From Flavobacterium sp. (GTDB lineage: Bacteria > Bacteroidota > Bacteroidia > Flavobacteriales > Flavobacteriaceae): a DNA stretch of 64,000 nt. This document shows, piece after piece, positions 62,885 to 64,000 of the stretch. Under the pieces are notes generated by a model that was given only the letters and a program-made list of their open reading frames with translations, did not search any database and was not told the DNA's origin. Numbering within the stretch: position 1 is the stretch's first letter; each line of letters begins with the position of its first letter. The stretch spans positions 1-64,000 of the forward strand of contig NZ_JANXTI010000026.1 in NCBI RefSeq assembly GCF_025352425.1, written 5' to 3'. A program made the position numbers and the translations under genes.

Positions 62885-64000
62885 TTAAAAATATGCCCTC
62901 AATTGTATATTTCCTGTGTGAATAGTTTGACTGGTTTCTGTTTTCCTGCCTTGATAGTTAATATTAATGTCTAAAAACTGTGTTAGGTTTTTTTGAACTA
63001 ACAATCGCCAAGTCATGTTTTTCCCTGGCTGCAATCCTTCCAGCATTTGAAATGCCACAGCGGATTGCCCATCGCCTTCAAATTTATTTTGGTACAAAGA
63101 AAATTCTCCATTTATTGTAACCTTCTTTTCGCTGGCATAAGAGAACGAAGTTCCAAATCGGTTTTGCACTAATTTTTCGGAGTTTCCAATCTGATTCTCT
63201 TTTTTTTCAAATTCATAAAAAACATCCCAGCTTGCATTTTTATTGAACAAATAGGAGATTTTTGGATTAACTTTATAACTGTCAACTTCGTAATTCTTGC
63301 TGCTGTAATTTTGAGAAATCAAATCGGTTTGCGAAGTTTCAGTGCTTAAAGAAAAAAGCCATGTTTTTTTGAGCAGATGAATGTATTGCAACTGAAAAGT
63401 ACTGTTTTTACTTTCCTGAGAACCTACAGAAAGTAACGTTTTAATCCGGTTTTGTATATAAGTCCCTGTAATTGAATGCTTCTGTTTTCCCCGATTGAAA
63501 AACAAACTATTCCTCAAACTTGTATTCAGTCCAAGCAGATTATTATCCGAAGTTGAAAATGGATTCAAATCGAAATTATTGCCGTTTCTTTTAATTTTTC
63601 TTTCAATTAAAAAGGAGGATTGGTTGTAGAAATGAGATAAGAACTTTCGGAATCCTGTCGAATTTTGCCATTGAATCCAATTTAAAGTCAGCGCTTGCGA
63701 GAATTTATTCTGATGCGTTTTTACAAAGATTTGATTGGGTAAAAACACCCTGACATATTTGGCCTGATCAGGAAAAGCGGCCACTTCAAATTCTTCTAAT
63801 TCCTGAATTCCGTTATTATTGTAGTCAATCCAGGTATAAACGCCTTGTCCTGGCTCGACTTCAAGATACGTAAATTCCTGTTGCGCAATCGTCCCCGATG
63901 TAGTTTCATAAGCCGTCGTGACGAGCATCAACTGGTTAAAATATTTGTCGTTATACAACAATCTCGAATTCAAGGAAGGCTCATTTTTTCTTGCAGTATC
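62885..64000 (-). CDS. Large probable outer-membrane/surface protein, 3' part
   Basis: The frame is open to the right edge (DTARKNEPSLNSRLLYNDKY at the edge), so the gene starts outside the window. The visible 371 residues are rich in beta strands of alternating polar and aromatic residues and finish QTIHTGNIQLRAYF, with a terminal aromatic like outer-membrane barrels. GQGVYTWIDYNNNGIQELEE resembles a calcium-binding DxNxxG loop. Surface or envelope function is inferred. No known family name can be given from this part. Confidence 0.7.
   Translation of the reverse strand, partial: DTARKNEPSLNSRLLYNDKYFNQLMLVTTAYETTSGTIAQQEFTYLEVEPGQGVYTWIDYNNNGIQELEEFEVAAFPDQAKYVRVFLPNQIFVKTHQNKFSQALTLNWIQWQNSTGFRKFLSHFYNQSSFLIERKIKRNGNNFDLNPFSTSDNNLLGLNTSLRNSLFFNRGKQKHSITGTYIQNRIKTLLSVGSQESKNSTFQLQYIHLLKKTWLFSLSTETSQTDLISQNYSSKNYEVDSYKVNPKISYLFNKNASWDVFYEFEKKENQIGNSEKLVQNRFGTSFSYASEKKVTINGEFSLYQNKFEGDGQSAVAFQMLEGLQPGKNMTWRLLVQKNLTQFLDININYQGRKTETSQTIHTGNIQLRAYF

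Overview
The window is a piece of a Flavobacteriaceae chromosome, most likely Flavobacterium. The evidence is the AT-rich sequence, promoters of the Bacteroidetes type (TTTG, about 19 bp, then TAnnTTTG), the gliding genes gldD and gldE beside ssb and mutY, the order rplM-rpsI-rpsB-tsf, and lineage-typical families such as DUF4301, DUF3127 and paired M16 peptidases. No tRNA, rRNA or CRISPR array was seen.

Layout. 1-2950: a leuC remnant cut at its 5' side, then three Tat-exported ferritin-like genes, the outer two nearly identical. 2990-6010: translation genes rplM, rpsI, rpsB and tsf. 6200-14410: housekeeping and salvage genes (M3 peptidase, queuosine-precursor transporter, tag, aat, flavin reductase, histidine kinase, HIT, greA, a Rieske-like lipoprotein). 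14408-20900: a leftward block with a TonB-dependent receptor behind a TPP riboswitch, arfB, DUF4301, a PnuC/PnuT transporter, a GGGP-synthase-like gene and a frameshifted 4'-phosphopantetheinyl transferase. 21029-24830: ahcY, a repeat-rich zone with a duplicated ahcY 3' end, a nine-unit 21-bp tandem array, and a sigma-54 promoter ahead of an unknown gene. 24834-36480: rpmA-rplU, an M16 pair, EamA, an HMA lipoprotein, gldD-gldE-ssb-mutY, HU, a 30-residue basic protein and rng.

37170-52460 is an accessory DNA-repair region. It starts with a candidate structured RNA. Then come alkB and a DEDDh exonuclease/GIY-YIG fusion, single-gene cassettes separated by palindromic repeats, and an intact-ended IS1595-type transposon (24-bp inverted repeats, 8-bp target duplication) carrying a P63C-domain gene. 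After that are DUF1810, an SRAP/YedK protein, an XRE regulator, a sigma-54-driven unknown gene, a broken dnaE-type polymerase, dinB, and a LexA-like self-cleaving repressor. An 18-bp sequence occurs identically before the exonuclease gene and in the dinB/repressor promoter, which suggests one damage-response regulon.

52486-64000 returns to core genes: SIMPL protein, tadA, dxs, dgt, GNAT, RDD, nrdA-nrdB, a PBCV-basic-adaptor secreted protein and the 3' part of a large probable surface protein.

At least four frameshifted genes occur here (PPTase, IS1595 transposase, response regulator, dnaE). Several indels lie in homopolymers, so sequencing error should be excluded before they are read as real decay. 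Several families of short dispersed intergenic repeats recur through the window.
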